From Pseudomonas chlororaphis (lineage in GTDB: Bacteria > Pseudomonadota > Gammaproteobacteria > Pseudomonadales > Pseudomonadaceae): DNA of 64,000 bases. The translations under genes and the position numbers were made by a program. The notes beneath the pieces are model-generated. The model had not been told where the DNA came from. It saw only the letters and a list, made by a program, of their open reading frames with translations, and did no database searches. The stretch spans positions 482,705 to 546,704 of the forward strand of contig NZ_MSCT01000005.1 of the NCBI RefSeq assembly GCF_001921865.1, read 5' to 3'. This document shows positions 1 to 8,936 of this stretch, one piece after another. Position 1 is the first letter of the stretch, and each line of letters starts with the position of its first letter.

Positions 1-131
1 CCATCGCCCAGGACCAGAATAGTAGTGCGGTGTATGGCATGCCCAAGGCGGCCGCTGCCATCAATGCCGCTGTAGAGATTCGCCCACTGGACAAGATCGC
101 TCCACGATTGCTGGAGATATTTGCCAAATGA
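1..131 (+). CDS. wspF: WspF, CheB-type methylesterase (3' end only)
   Basis: The open frame enters from the left edge and encodes about 42 residues ending at the TGA at 129-131. The tail contains [10 protein letters not shown], typical of the C-terminal catalytic domain of CheB-family chemoreceptor methylesterases. The next gene is wspR, and in Pseudomonas the Wsp operon ends wspF-wspR, so this is WspF rather than another CheB. Its family role is to demethylate the receptor WspA and damp signalling through the kinase WspE to WspR. The catalytic residues and receiver domain lie outside the window, so the identity rests on this tail and on context. Confidence 0.85.
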   Translation, partial: IAQDQNSSAVYGMPKAAAAINAAVEIRPLDKIAPRLLEIFAK

Positions 132-179
132 CCGACAAACGCAGCTGTCCTGGCCAGGTAGCAACTCAGGTGACAACCC

Positions 180-1181
180 ATGAATGATTTACAGCTCGAC
201 GATTTCAAGACCGATGAAAATGCTGCGATGGTGCTACTGGTCGACGACCAGGCAATGATCGGCGAGGCTGTGCGGCGTGGGTTGGCGAATGAAGAAAACA
301 TCGACTTCCATTTTTGCGCCGACCCTCACCAGGCCATTGCCCAGGCGATCCGCATCAAGCCGACGGTGATCCTACAAGACCTGGTGATGCCGGGGCTGGA
401 CGGGTTGACGCTGGTGCGTGAGTACCGCAACCACCCGGCGACCCAGAACATCCCGATCATCGTGCTTTCGACCAAGGAAGACCCGCTGATCAAGAGCGCG
501 GCCTTTGCCGCCGGGGCCAACGACTATCTGGTCAAGCTACCGGACAACATCGAGCTGGTGGCGCGTATCCGCTACCACTCGCGTTCCTATATGACCCTGT
601 TGCAGCGGGATGCGGCCTACCGCGCGCTACGCGTCAGCCAGCAGCAATTGCTCGACACCAACCTGGTGCTGCAACGCCTGATGAACTCCGATGGCCTGAC
701 CGGATTGTCCAACCGCCGGCACTTCGACGAGTACCTGGAGCTGGAGTGGCGCCGGGCAATGCGCGACCAGACCCAGCTGTCGCTGTTGATGATCGATGTC
801 GACTACTTCAAGTCGTACAACGACAACTTCGGCCACCTGGAGGGCGATGAAGCCTTGCGCAAGGTGGCGACGGCGATCCGCGATGCCAGCAGCCGACCGT
901 CGGACTTGCCAGCACGGTATGGCGGGGAGGAGTTCGCCCTGGTATTACCGAACACCTCGCCTGGCGGCGCGCGGCTGGTGGCCGAGAAACTGCGCCAGAC
1001 CGTCGCCGCGCTGAAAATCCCGCACATTGCGCCGACCGAAGACGCCAGCCTGACCATCAGCATCGGTCTCTCGACCATGACGCCGCAGCCGAGCACCAGC
1101 TACCGGCAATTGATCTCGGCGGCCGACAAGGGCCTGTATCTGGCCAAGCACAATGGCCGCAACCAGGTGGGAATAGAGTGA
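180..1181 (+). CDS. wspR: WspR, response regulator diguanylate cyclase
   Basis: Makes cyclic di-GMP from two GTP when phosphorylated by the Wsp kinase, promoting biofilm and wrinkly colonies. The 333 residues comprise an N-terminal receiver domain (acidic VDD near 21-23, phospho-acceptor D67 in LQDLVMPG, lysine in LVKL near 119), a helical linker (about 140-170) and a GGDEF domain. The active-site motif is GGEEF at 248-252. An RxxD product-inhibition site (RPSD, 239-242) sits five residues before it, so feedback by c-di-GMP is expected. The ATG lies 48 nt after the wspF stop, consistent with co-transcription. No sign of damage. Confidence 0.96.
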   Translation: MNDLQLDDFKTDENAAMVLLVDDQAMIGEAVRRGLANEENIDFHFCADPHQAIAQAIRIKPTVILQDLVMPGLDGLTLVREYRNHPATQNIPIIVLSTKEDPLIKSAAFAAGANDYLVKLPDNIELVARIRYHSRSYMTLLQRDAAYRALRVSQQQLLDTNLVLQRLMNSDGLTGLSNRRHFDEYLELEWRRAMRDQTQLSLLMIDVDYFKSYNDNFGHLEGDEALRKVATAIRDASSRPSDLPARYGGEEFALVLPNTSPGGARLVAEKLRQTVAALKIPHIAPTEDASLTISIGLSTMTPQPSTSYRQLISAADKGLYLAKHNGRNQVGIE

Positions 1182-1244
1182 AAAAAACCGCTGTCGCAGG
1201 GGCCTAAAGCCGCCAGGCGGGCTGCCGCGCCAGCGTGATTACGT

Positions 1245-1250
1245 TATACT
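1245..1250 (+). promoter_or_regulatory. Candidate -10 element before prfB
   Basis: TATACT lies 39 nt before the prfB ATG in the wspR-prfB gap. I see no good -35 hexamer at 16-18 nt, so this is only a candidate sigma-70 -10 box. Confidence 0.3.
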
Positions 1251-1289
1251 CGCCGGCTTTCAAAAGTTCGCCAACGAGTGCTGCCTGCC

Positions 1290-2385
1290 ATGGAAATCAA
1301 CCCGATCCTTAACACTATCAAGGACCTGTCCGAGCGCTCCGAAACTATTCGGGGGTATCTTTGACTACGATCAAAAGCATGAGCGTCTGACTGAAGTCAA
1401 TCGCGAGCTTGAAGATCCGAACGTCTGGAACAAACCCGAATACGCCCAGGAACTGGGCCGCGAGCGGTCTGCGCTGGCGCAGATCGTCGAGACCCTGGAC
1501 GAGCTGTCCGGTGGCCTGGCCGATTGCCGCGACCTGCTGGAGATGGCCGTCGAAGAAAACGACGAAGGCGCGGTAGGCGACGTGGTCGCCGAGCTGGCCC
1601 GTCTCGACGAGGCCCTGGCCAAGCTGGAATTCCGTCGCATGTTCAGCGGCGAGATGGACATGAACAACGCTTACCTGGACATCCAGGCCGGCTCCGGCGG
1701 CACCGAAGCCCAGGACTGGGCCAACATCCTGCTGCGCATGTACCTGCGCTGGGCCAGCAAGCGCGGCTTCGACGCCACCATCATGGAACTGTCCGAAGGC
1801 GAGGTCGCCGGCATCAAGGGCGCCACCGTGCACATCAAGGGCGAGTACGCCTTTGGCTGGCTGCGTACCGAGATCGGCGTGCACCGCCTGGTGCGCAAGA
1901 GCCCGTTCGACTCCGGCGCCCGTCGCCACACCTCGTTCTCCGCGGTATTCGTTTCGCCGGAAATCGACGACAAGGTGGAAATCGAAATCAACCCGGCAGA
2001 CTTGCGGATCGACACCTATCGTTCCTCGGGTGCCGGCGGTCAGCACGTAAACACCACCGACTCGGCCGTACGTATCACCCACGTACCGACCAACACTGTG
2101 GTCAGCTGCCAGAACGAACGTTCCCAGCACGCCAACAAGGACACCGCCATGAAAATGCTGCGGGCCAAGTTGTACGAGCAGGAGATGCAGAAACGCAACG
2201 CTGCTTCCCAGGCGCTGGAAGACACCAAGTCCGACATCGGCTGGGGTCACCAGATCCGTTCGTACGTGCTCGATGCTTCGCGGATCAAGGATCTGCGTAC
2301 CAACATCGAACGCAGCGACTGTGACAAGGTGCTCGACGGCGATATCGACGAATACCTGGTGGCCAGCCTGAAGTCCGGGCTCTAA
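1290..2385 (+). CDS. prfB: Peptide chain release factor 2 (programmed +1 frameshift)
   Basis: RF2 recognises UGA and UAA and triggers peptidyl-tRNA hydrolysis. Translation starts at ATG 1290 and runs 24 codons to CTT (1359-1361), followed by an in-frame TGA (1362-1364). A +1 slip on CTT-T continues at GAC 1363 and gives 364 residues, normal for RF2. The internal Shine-Dalgarno-like run of G (1351-1355) just before TAT CTT TGA is the classical stimulator. The SPF stop-codon recognition tripeptide is at about residues 204-206 and the catalytic GGQ at about 249-251. Expression is autoregulated: low RF2 lets the ribosome pause at TGA and shift. lysS follows after a 110-nt gap containing a REP. 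Confidence 0.97.
1351..1365 (+). promoter_or_regulatory. prfB +1 frameshift site
   Basis: The slippery CTT-TGA-C sequence is preceded by GGGGGTAT. The G-rich stretch pairs with the anti-Shine-Dalgarno of 16S rRNA, as in E. coli prfB. Translation leaves the frame of ATG 1290 and continues from GAC at 1363. Confidence 0.95.
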
Positions 2386-2420
2386 GCCGCGACACCCATG
2401 CCGCGGGCGCGGCGCGCTTC

Positions 2421-2464
2421 TGTAGGAGCGAGGCTGGCCCGCGATCCCCGGCCCAAGGCCGGGG
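2421..2464 (+). repeat. REP element plus GC hairpin between prfB and lysS
   Basis: A 25-nt Pseudomonas REP unit (TGTAGGAGCGAGGC...GCGAT, 2421-2445) is followed directly by a perfect 8-bp stem, CCCCGGCC / GGCCGGGG with a 3-nt loop (2446-2464). There is no T tract, so it is unlikely to be an intrinsic terminator. It may stabilise or process the prfB-lysS message. Confidence 0.8.
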
Positions 2465-2495
2465 GCAACGAACCTGTGATGGAAATTTTAAAGAC

Positions 2496-3995
2496 ATGAG
2501 CGACCTACAACTCGACCAGGCCCTGCAACAGGAAGAAAACACCCTGATCGCCCTGCGCAAGGAAAAGCTTGCCGCCGAGCGCGCCAAGGGCAATGCCTTC
2601 CCCAACGACTTCCGCCGCGACAACTACTGCAATGACCTGCAGAAGCAGTACGCGGACAAGACCAAGGAAGAGCTGGCCGAGGCTGCAATCCCGGTCAAGG
2701 TTGCCGGTCGCATCATGCTCAACCGTGGTTCGTTCATGGTGATCCAGGACATGACCGGGCGCATCCAGGTCTACGTCAACCGCAAGACCCTGTCCGAAGA
2801 AACCCTGGCCGCGGTGAAAACCTGGGACATGGGCGACATCATCGCCGCGGAAGGTACCCTGGCCCGTTCCGGCAAGGGCGACCTGTACGTCGAGATGACC
2901 CAGGTGCGCCTGCTGACCAAGTCGCTGCGCCCGCTGCCGGACAAGCACCACGGCCTGACCGACACCGAGCAGCGCTATCGCCAGCGCTATGTCGACCTGA
3001 TCGTCAACGAAGACGTGCGCCAGACTTTCCGCGTGCGTTCGCAAGTCATCGCCCACATCCGCAGCTTCCTGATGCAACGCGACTTCCTGGAAGTGGAAAC
3101 GCCGATGCTGCAGACCATTCCCGGCGGCGCGGCGGCCAAACCGTTCGAGACTCACCACAACGCCCTGGACATGGAAATGTTCCTGCGCATCGCGCCGGAG
3201 CTGTACCTCAAGCGCCTGGTGGTCGGTGGTTTCGAGAAAGTCTTCGAAATCAACCGCAACTTCCGGAACGAAGGCGTTTCGACCCGCCACAACCCTGAAT
3301 TCACCATGTTGGAGTTCTACCAGGCCTACGCCGACTACGAAGACAACATGGACCTGACCGAAGAACTGTTCCGCGAGCTGGCGCAGTTGGTCCTGGGCAG
3401 CACCGACGTGCCGTACGGCGACAAGGTGTTCCACTTCGGCGAGCCGTTCGCCCGCCTGTCAGTGTTCGACTCGATCCTCAAGTACAACCCCGAGCTGACT
3501 GCCGATGATCTGAACGACATCGATAAGGCCCGCGCCATCGCCAAGAAGGCCGGGGCCAAAGTGCTCGGTTTCGAAGGCCTGGGCAAACTGCAGGTGATGA
3601 TTTTCGAGGAACTGGTCGAGCACAAGCTGGAACAGCCGCACTTCATTACCCAGTACCCGTTCGAGGTGTCGCCGCTGGCCCGTCGCAACGACGAGAACCC
3701 TAACGTGACCGACCGTTTCGAGCTGTTCATCGGCGGCCGCGAAATCGCCAACGCCTACTCCGAGTTGAATGACGCGGAAGACCAGGCCGAGCGTTTCATG
3801 GCCCAGGTGGCCGACAAGGACGCCGGTGACGACGAAGCCATGCATTACGATGCCGACTTCGTTCGCGCCCTGGAGTACGGCATGCCGCCGACGGCTGGCG
3901 AAGGTATCGGTATCGACCGTCTGGTGATGCTGCTGACCAACTCCCCGTCGATCCGCGACGTGATCCTGTTCCCGCACATGCGGCCGCAAGCGTAA
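2496..3995 (+). CDS. lysS: Lysyl-tRNA synthetase, class II
   Basis: Charges tRNA-Lys with lysine using ATP. The 499-residue length is normal. An N-terminal OB-fold anticodon-binding domain (about 60-150) precedes the class II catalytic core. Motif 2 is visible as [18 protein letters not shown] near residues 256-273, and motif 3 as GEGIGIDRL near 468-476. The prfB-lysS pairing is conserved across proteobacteria. The ATG at 2496 follows an A/T-rich stretch (GGAAATTTTAAAGAC) with only a weak ribosome site. A strong terminator follows the stop. Confidence 0.98.
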   Translation: MSDLQLDQALQQEENTLIALRKEKLAAERAKGNAFPNDFRRDNYCNDLQKQYADKTKEELAEAAIPVKVAGRIMLNRGSFMVIQDMTGRIQVYVNRKTLSEETLAAVKTWDMGDIIAAEGTLARSGKGDLYVEMTQVRLLTKSLRPLPDKHHGLTDTEQRYRQRYVDLIVNEDVRQTFRVRSQVIAHIRSFLMQRDFLEVETPMLQTIPGGAAAKPFETHHNALDMEMFLRIAPELYLKRLVVGGFEKVFEINRNFRNEGVSTRHNPEFTMLEFYQAYADYEDNMDLTEELFRELAQLVLGSTDVPYGDKVFHFGEPFARLSVFDSILKYNPELTADDLNDIDKARAIAKKAGAKVLGFEGLGKLQVMIFEELVEHKLEQPHFITQYPFEVSPLARRNDENPNVTDRFELFIGGREIANAYSELNDAEDQAERFMAQVADKDAGDDEAMHYDADFVRALEYGMPPTAGEGIGIDRLVMLLTNSPSIRDVILFPHMRPQA

Positions 3996-4007
3996 CGCTG
4001 TTGAACA

Positions 4008-4037
4008 AGAAGCCGCCGCTAACAGGCGGCTTTTTAT
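4008..4037 (+). terminator. Intrinsic terminator after lysS
   Basis: Stem AGCCGCC (4011-4017) and GGCGGCT (4025-4031) with a 7-nt loop, followed by TTTTATT. Confidence 0.88.
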
Positions 4038-4096
4038 TGTCTGTGTGGCACTGACGTACTGCTTTTTTCATTTTTTATGTGAGAGGAATACCTGTC

Positions 4097-4813
4097 GTGA
4101 ACCGTGCAATTGCTCAAGAAGGTGCAGCTGGCATCGCCACTGCGGTCGCTGAAAGTGTTCAGTACCAGGGCCGCAAGGCCAGCCGACAGGGCAGTGAGCA
4201 ACGTCGCCAGGATATTCTCGACGCGGCCATGCGTATTGTCGTGCGCGACGGCGTGCGTGCCGTGCGCCATCGTGCGGTAGCCGCCGAGGCCGGGGTGCCG
4301 CTGTCGGCCACCACCTACTACTTCAAGGATATCGATGACCTGCTCACCGATACCTTCGCCCAATACGTGGAGCGCAGCGCCGCTTTCATGGCCAAGCTCT
4401 GGGCCAACAACGAAGGCCTGCTGCGGGAAATGGTCGCCTATGGCGACGGCAGCCCGGACTCCCGCGCGCAACTGGCCGATGACATCGCCCGCCTGACCGC
4501 CGACTACGTGCAACGGCAATTGCATAACCGCCGCGAGCACCTGATGGCTGAACAGGCGTTTCGCCAGGAAGCCCTGCTCAATCCGCGCCTGGCGCTGCTG
4601 GTGCGTTCCCACCAGCAGATCTTGCTGCACGGCACTTGCCAGTTTTTCCAGGTCCTGGGTTCGCGCGAGCCGCAACAGGATGCCAAAGTGTTGACGGCTA
4701 TAATCGGACGGATGGAATATCAGGGCCTGCTCAACGGCGCAGAGCCCCAGGCCGAGGAAGACATGCTGGGAATCCTCACCCGGTACATGCACCTGGTACT
4801 GGATTCGGTGTGA
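4097..4813 (+). CDS. TetR-family transcriptional regulator
   Basis: A 238-residue DNA-binding regulator with an N-terminal TetR helix-turn-helix (about residues 30-80, including AAEAGVPLSATTYYFKDIDD). The remainder is an effector-binding helical domain of unknown ligand. I start it at GTG 4097 because AGAGGAA (4082-4088) lies 8 nt upstream. A GTG at 4079 in the same frame would add six residues but places that ribosome site inside the gene. A TetR gene immediately downstream of lysS is also found in P. aeruginosa, as I recall. Its own target cannot be read from sequence; the following lipoprotein gene, 59 nt downstream, may be co-transcribed. Confidence 0.88.
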   Translation: MNRAIAQEGAAGIATAVAESVQYQGRKASRQGSEQRRQDILDAAMRIVVRDGVRAVRHRAVAAEAGVPLSATTYYFKDIDDLLTDTFAQYVERSAAFMAKLWANNEGLLREMVAYGDGSPDSRAQLADDIARLTADYVQRQLHNRREHLMAEQAFRQEALLNPRLALLVRSHQQILLHGTCQFFQVLGSREPQQDAKVLTAIIGRMEYQGLLNGAEPQAEEDMLGILTRYMHLVLDSV

Positions 4814-4822
4814 TGCGGTCCC

Positions 4823-4846
4823 TGTAGCAGGCCGGTGTGGCCTGCC
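4823..4846 (+). repeat. REP-like hairpin
   Basis: CTGTAG followed by stem GCAGGCC (4827-4833) / GGCCTGC (4839-4845) with a 5-nt loop. It resembles a shortened REP palindrome in the gap between the TetR gene and the lipoprotein gene. No T tract. Confidence 0.5.
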
Positions 4847-4872
4847 ATCGATTGGCGCGAAGGGAGTGTCGA

Positions 4873-5418
4873 ATGAAAGCCTGGCGTGTCGTGATCGCCT
4901 TGTCGTTCCTGCTGCTCAGCGGTTGCCTGGTGTCCTTCAAGGACCCTTTGCCGGCCGATCAGGCGGCGCCCGCGGCGTTGCTGGGCAAATGGACCAGCAA
5001 GGATGCCTGGGGCGAACCGTTGACCTTGCAGTTGAGCCGTATCGGCGACAACCGCTACAAGGCCGTCACGTCCGCCAAGGGCAAACCGCAGCAGCACGAC
5101 ACCTACGAGTTCACCGTGTCCCGTCATGGCAGCCGCTGGTACCTCTCGGCGGCGGTGCCGCAGGCGCTTGGCGGGCACTTCACCATCGCCGGTTTCGAGT
5201 TGACCGACAAGCACGAACTGGTGCTCTACCAGCTCGATCTCGAGCAGATCAATCAGGCCCGCGGACAGAACGTCCTGCAGGGCCAGCTGTTCGATACCAA
5301 GGACGGCGAAGGCGTGCTGATCGACAGCCCGCTGCCACAGGTCTTTGCCTATCTGGACGATCCCGCCAACTCCGACGTGTTCGTCGAGGCGGCGCGCTTC
5401 CAGCGCTCAGGCAAGTAA
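4873..5418 (+). CDS. Putative lipoprotein of unknown function
   Basis: A 181-residue protein with a clear lipoprotein signal: hydrophobic stretch then LLLSGC, so cysteine 18 would be lipidated. The ATG at 4873 is preceded by AAGGGAG (4860-4866). An upstream in-frame alternative at 4837 would put twelve charged residues before the signal and is less likely. The mature part (about 19-181) is mixed and beta-rich, with no motif I recognise. The next gene (DUF1704 protein) starts 32 nt downstream on the same strand, suggesting an operon. Function unknown. Confidence 0.85.
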   Translation: MKAWRVVIALSFLLLSGCLVSFKDPLPADQAAPAALLGKWTSKDAWGEPLTLQLSRIGDNRYKAVTSAKGKPQQHDTYEFTVSRHGSRWYLSAAVPQALGGHFTIAGFELTDKHELVLYQLDLEQINQARGQNVLQGQLFDTKDGEGVLIDSPLPQVFAYLDDPANSDVFVEAARFQRSGK

Positions 5419-5450
5419 ACGCGGTACAGACGTTTTAACAGGAGTTTGGG

Positions 5451-6728
5451 GTGGACGATTACCAGCAGACGATACGCACCTTGTCCGATCGCATTGTGCT
5501 GGCGCAAACGCCGATCCGGGTACTGGATGCGGTGAAGTGGGATGAGAACATCCGCAAAGGTTTCCTCAAGGCCAAGGGCAAGGAAATGCCGGCGGTGGAC
5601 CGTGCTTACTATGCCGGCCGGCCGCTGTCTTTCGACTCCAGCGCGGTGAAGCTGGAGTTCCAGAACATCGAGCGCGACATCACCCGGCAACTGGGCCAGT
5701 TCAATCCGGTCGGGCAGATCATGCGCCGCATGTGCAAGGAATACCGCATGGTGGTGCGGATGCTCGAGGCTCGGGGCACCGAGGATTTCGGGCTGATTTC
5801 CCAGGAACTCTACGGCGCCGCCTCCGACGCTTTCCATGCCGGCGACCCGACCCTGGCCGACCTCGGTCTGATGCTTTCCGATTACCTGAACAACATCGAC
5901 GGCCGCGGCGACCTCAAGGACGAACCCAAGACCCTGAGCGCCAAGGACGCCGTCAACCTGCTGCAAAGCCGGCTGAACAAGGTCTTCGGCGAAGCCGAGG
6001 AAACCATCCGGGTCTTCGAGTCCGACGGTATCGTCGCCGACGCTGCGGCCGGCGCCGACTACATCAAGATCCGCGCCGACGCGCTGTTCAACGATCGCGA
6101 TGTGCGCGCCCTGGAAGTCCACGAGGGCCTGGTGCACGTGGGCACCACGCTGAACGGCCTGAACCAGCCGATCTGCACCTTCCTGTCCAAGGGCCCGCCC
6201 TCGTCGACCGTGACCCAGGAAGGCCTGGCGATCCTGATGGAAATCATCACCTTCGCCTCCTACCCGAGCCGCCTGCGCAAACTGACCAACCGCACCCGCG
6301 CCATTCACATGGTGGAGGAGGGCGCGGATTTCCTGCAGGTGTTCGAGTTCTTCCGCGAGCAGGGTTTCGAAATGGCTGAAAGCTACGGCAACGCCAGCCG
6401 GGTGTTCCGCGGTTCGGTGCCGACCGGCCTGCCATTCACCAAAGACTTGTCCTACCTCAAGGGCTTCATCATGGTTTACAACTACATTCAGTTGGCCGTG
6501 CGCAAGGGCAAGCTCGAACAGGTGCCGTTGCTGTTCTGCGGCAAGACCACCCTGGAAGACATGCGTACCCTGCGCCAGCTGGTGGACGAAGGCCTGGTGG
6601 TGCCGCCCAAGTACCTGCCCGACCAGTTCCGCGACATGAATGCGCTGTCGGCCTGGATGTGTTTCTCCAACTTCCTCAACCACCTGAGCCTGGACCGGAT
6701 CGAGGCGGATTACTCGAACATCCTGTAA
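5451..6728 (+). CDS. DUF1704 / QEGLA-motif protein, MATCAP-like putative metallopeptidase
   Basis: A 425-residue soluble protein of the family annotated 'flavohemoglobin expression-modulating QEGLA motif protein' (DUF1704). Visible motifs are HEGLVH at 224-229, an HExxxH arrangement, and QEGLA at 256-260 about 28 residues later. In the eukaryotic relatives (MATCAP tubulin carboxypeptidases) an HExxxH plus a downstream glutamate forms the zinc site, so H224, E225, H229 and E257 may be a metalloprotease centre here. That activity is inferred, and no bacterial substrate is known to me. GTG start at 5451 with AGGAG (5440-5444). It sits in a cluster with two lipoprotein-type genes. Confidence 0.88.
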   Translation: MDDYQQTIRTLSDRIVLAQTPIRVLDAVKWDENIRKGFLKAKGKEMPAVDRAYYAGRPLSFDSSAVKLEFQNIERDITRQLGQFNPVGQIMRRMCKEYRMVVRMLEARGTEDFGLISQELYGAASDAFHAGDPTLADLGLMLSDYLNNIDGRGDLKDEPKTLSAKDAVNLLQSRLNKVFGEAEETIRVFESDGIVADAAAGADYIKIRADALFNDRDVRALEVHEGLVHVGTTLNGLNQPICTFLSKGPPSSTVTQEGLAILMEIITFASYPSRLRKLTNRTRAIHMVEEGADFLQVFEFFREQGFEMAESYGNASRVFRGSVPTGLPFTKDLSYLKGFIMVYNYIQLAVRKGKLEQVPLLFCGKTTLEDMRTLRQLVDEGLVVPPKYLPDQFRDMNALSAWMCFSNFLNHLSLDRIEADYSNIL

Positions 6729-6781
6729 TCACCTCCATAAATGGGGTCGTTTTTTCACCCTCTGCATAAGGCTTCGAACGG

Positions 6782-7699
6782 ATGAGACTCCTCGGCATTG
6801 CCTGCCTGCTACTGACCCTGAGCGGTTGCAGCTCGCTGCTGTTCTATCCGGAGCGCGGCTTGCCGTTCACCCCGGACAAGGCCGGGCTCGACTATCGCGA
6901 CGTTACCTTGAGCGCCGCCGACGGCACCCGCTTGCACGCCTGGTGGCTGCCGGCGAAGGCCGGGGTGGCGGTCAAGGGCACGGTGCTGCACCTGCACGGC
7001 AACGGCGGCAACCTGTCGGGGCATCTGGGTGGTAGTTGGTGGTTGCCGGAGCAGGGCTACCAGGTGCTGCTGGTGGATTACCGCGGTTACGGGGTGTCAC
7101 AGGGCGAACCGAGCCTGCCGGCGATCTACCAGGATCTCGACGCGGCGTTCCAGTGGCTGGACCGCGCGCCCGAGGTCCAGGGCAAGCCGCTGATCGTCCT
7201 CGGCCAGAGCCTGGGTGGTGCCCTGGCCATCCACTATCTGGTGGAGCAGCATCCGGAGCGCCAGCGCCAGCTCAAGGCCATTGTCTTCGACGGAGTGCCG
7301 GCCAGTTACCGCGACGTGGGCCGTTTCGCCCTGAGCACGTCCTGGCTGACCTGGCCGTTCCAGGTGCCGCTGTCCTGGCTGGTGCCGGACGGCGACAGTG
7401 CGATCAACGCCATGGCGCGCCTCGACGGCGTGCCCAAGCTGATCTACCACAGCATCGACGATTCGCTCGTGCCGCTTTCCAACGGCATCCGCCTGTATCA
7501 AGCTGCGCCGCCGCCCAGGGTCCTGCAATTGACCCGCGGCGGGCATGTGCAGACCTTCGCCGACCCGGTCTGGCGCCAGGTCATGCTGCGTTATCTTGAC
7601 GACCCACAGCATTTCAACGGATTGCGCCGCCTGGGCGAAATCCCGAATTACCCCGCACCCTCGAACCCAGAGATTGAACCTCCAGAGAGTCCGCAATGA
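6782..7699 (+). CDS. Lipoprotein alpha/beta hydrolase (BEM46/YfhR-like)
   Basis: A 305-residue predicted outer- or inner-membrane-anchored hydrolase. The signal ends in TLSGC (C16). The fold is recognisable from the HLHGNGGN oxyanion segment, VDYRGYG, the nucleophile elbow GQSLGG, the acid in HSIDDSLVP and the histidine in RGGHVQ. Substrate unknown; relatives include esterases and lipases. It overlaps the next gene by 4 nt (ATGA), so the two are translationally coupled. 53 nt separate it from the DUF1704 gene. Confidence 0.9.
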   Translation: MRLLGIACLLLTLSGCSSLLFYPERGLPFTPDKAGLDYRDVTLSAADGTRLHAWWLPAKAGVAVKGTVLHLHGNGGNLSGHLGGSWWLPEQGYQVLLVDYRGYGVSQGEPSLPAIYQDLDAAFQWLDRAPEVQGKPLIVLGQSLGGALAIHYLVEQHPERQRQLKAIVFDGVPASYRDVGRFALSTSWLTWPFQVPLSWLVPDGDSAINAMARLDGVPKLIYHSIDDSLVPLSNGIRLYQAAPPPRVLQLTRGGHVQTFADPVWRQVMLRYLDDPQHFNGLRRLGEIPNYPAPSNPEIEPPESPQ

Positions 7700-8022
7700 G
7701 TGAAGAACGTAACGCCATCCCCCTGATCCTCACCGGTATCGGCAGCATCATCGGCACCGTGGCGTGCCTGTGGTACTACGGCTACCTGCATTTCGCCAAG
7801 CCGGAAGATGCGTTGTTGCTCAGCGACTTCACCATGCTCAAGACCGTGCCCGGCGAAGACTACAAGGTCTCGCTGGAGCCGGCGGCGCAAGTGGCGCAGT
7901 GCGTCGATGGCGTGCTGGTGCTGTTCGACACCGAGCAGAAAGGGCTGACTGGCGTGTTGGTCAACAACAAGAAGCGCGCCGTGCGCTGCATGGGCCAGGA
8001 AACCCCGCAGCTGGAGCAGTGA
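7696..8022 (+). CDS. Small membrane-anchored protein of unknown function
   Basis: 108 residues with one N-terminal hydrophobic segment (about 8-27, IPLILTGIGSIIGTVACLWY) and a soluble C-terminal part with two cysteines (CVDG and RCMG). Its start overlaps the end of the hydrolase gene by 4 nt, so it is very likely co-expressed with it. No domain recognised. A strong two-way terminator follows. Confidence 0.8.
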   Translation: MSEERNAIPLILTGIGSIIGTVACLWYYGYLHFAKPEDALLLSDFTMLKTVPGEDYKVSLEPAAQVAQCVDGVLVLFDTEQKGLTGVLVNNKKRAVRCMGQETPQLEQ

Positions 8023-8046
8023 CCCACGGCGATCCGCCGGCCGGAT

Positions 8047-8081
8047 AAAAAAAGCCCCGCCGATAATGGCGGGGCTTTTTT
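8047..8081. terminator. Bidirectional intrinsic terminator
   Basis: AAAAAAAGCCCCGCC, a 6-nt loop, then GGCGGGGCTTTTTT. It has A and T tracts on both sides and lies between convergent genes, so it serves both. Confidence 0.93.
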
Positions 8082-8093
8082 ATTGCGCCGGGC

Positions 8094-8882
8094 TTAGTTG
8101 GCGCTGATCGCCGAACGTGGCGCGACCGGCTGGTTGTCGTTAGAAATGGTGACTTCCACGCGACGGTTCATGGCGCGACCGGACACGCTGCCGTTGTCGG
8201 CAACCGGGTATTCCTTGCCGTAGCCCTGGGCGACGATGCGGGCCGGATCGACCCCCATCTTGATCAGGGCGACTTGCACCGACGTGGCGCGACGCTCCGA
8301 CAGCGACTGGTTATAGGCCGCGGCGCCGGTGCTGTCGGTGTAGCCCTCGACTATCACCTTGCGATCGGGGTTGTCGCGCAGGAACTGCGCCAGCTTGTTG
8401 ATGTTGACCAGGCCGCTGGATTTCAGGTCGGCCTTGTTGGTGGCGAACAGCACATCGCCGAAGGTCACCAGCGTGCCGCGGTCGGTCTGCTTGGCGTTGA
8501 GGCTCGATTGCAGTTGCTTGATCTGCGCGTCGCGAGCGTCGAGGAGCGCCTTGGCGCGCTGGTCGCCGGCGTCCTTGAGCTGGGTTTCGGCGGTGCGCAG
8601 GGCAATGGTCTGCTTGGCCACTTCAATCCGCTGGTTGGTCAGGTAGGCCAGCTGGTCGACCTTTTTCTCGTTGTCCTTGTTCAGGTAGGCCTTGTCGGCC
8701 TTGTCCAGCCATTCGCTGGCGTCCTTGGTTTCCAGCGCCGCCACCTTGGTGGCTTGCGGGTTGGCCTGCAGCGCGGAGAAGTTGGTCCGGGCATTTTCCA
8801 GGTTCGCGTTCGGCGGGGTGGAGCATGCCGCCAGCGCCACGCTCATGGCCAACAGGGCAGGGATCATCAGTTGTTTACGCAT
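8094..8882 (-). CDS. lptF: OmpA-family lipoprotein (LptF-like)
   Basis: 262 residues. The lipoprotein signal ends in ALAAC (C20). A DUF4398-like helical region (about 25-150, rich in A, K, Q, with probable coiled coil) precedes an OmpA peptidoglycan-binding domain (about 155-250: EGYTDSTG, NQSLSERRA, GYGKEYPVADN, MNRRVEV). It probably links the outer membrane to peptidoglycan. The neighbouring DUF4398 lipoprotein and the position next to ppc match P. aeruginosa PA3692 (lipotoxin F), a surface protein of the AlgU envelope-stress regulon. This is not the LPS-export permease that shares the name LptF. I did not find an AlgU promoter. Confidence 0.88.
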   Translation of the reverse strand: MRKQLMIPALLAMSVALAACSTPPNANLENARTNFSALQANPQATKVAALETKDASEWLDKADKAYLNKDNEKKVDQLAYLTNQRIEVAKQTIALRTAETQLKDAGDQRAKALLDARDAQIKQLQSSLNAKQTDRGTLVTFGDVLFATNKADLKSSGLVNINKLAQFLRDNPDRKVIVEGYTDSTGAAAYNQSLSERRATSVQVALIKMGVDPARIVAQGYGKEYPVADNGSVSGRAMNRRVEVTISNDNQPVAPRSAISAN

Positions 8883-8936
8883 AATGGTTTCGTCCTTTCA
8901 ATCGATTGCGGATACGTGGGAATCGGCGCCAGCGGC

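Noticed and set aside
1359..1365. Apparent frameshift or nonsense mutation in prfB
   Set aside because: The G-run plus CTT TGA C context is the known programmed frameshift of RF2.
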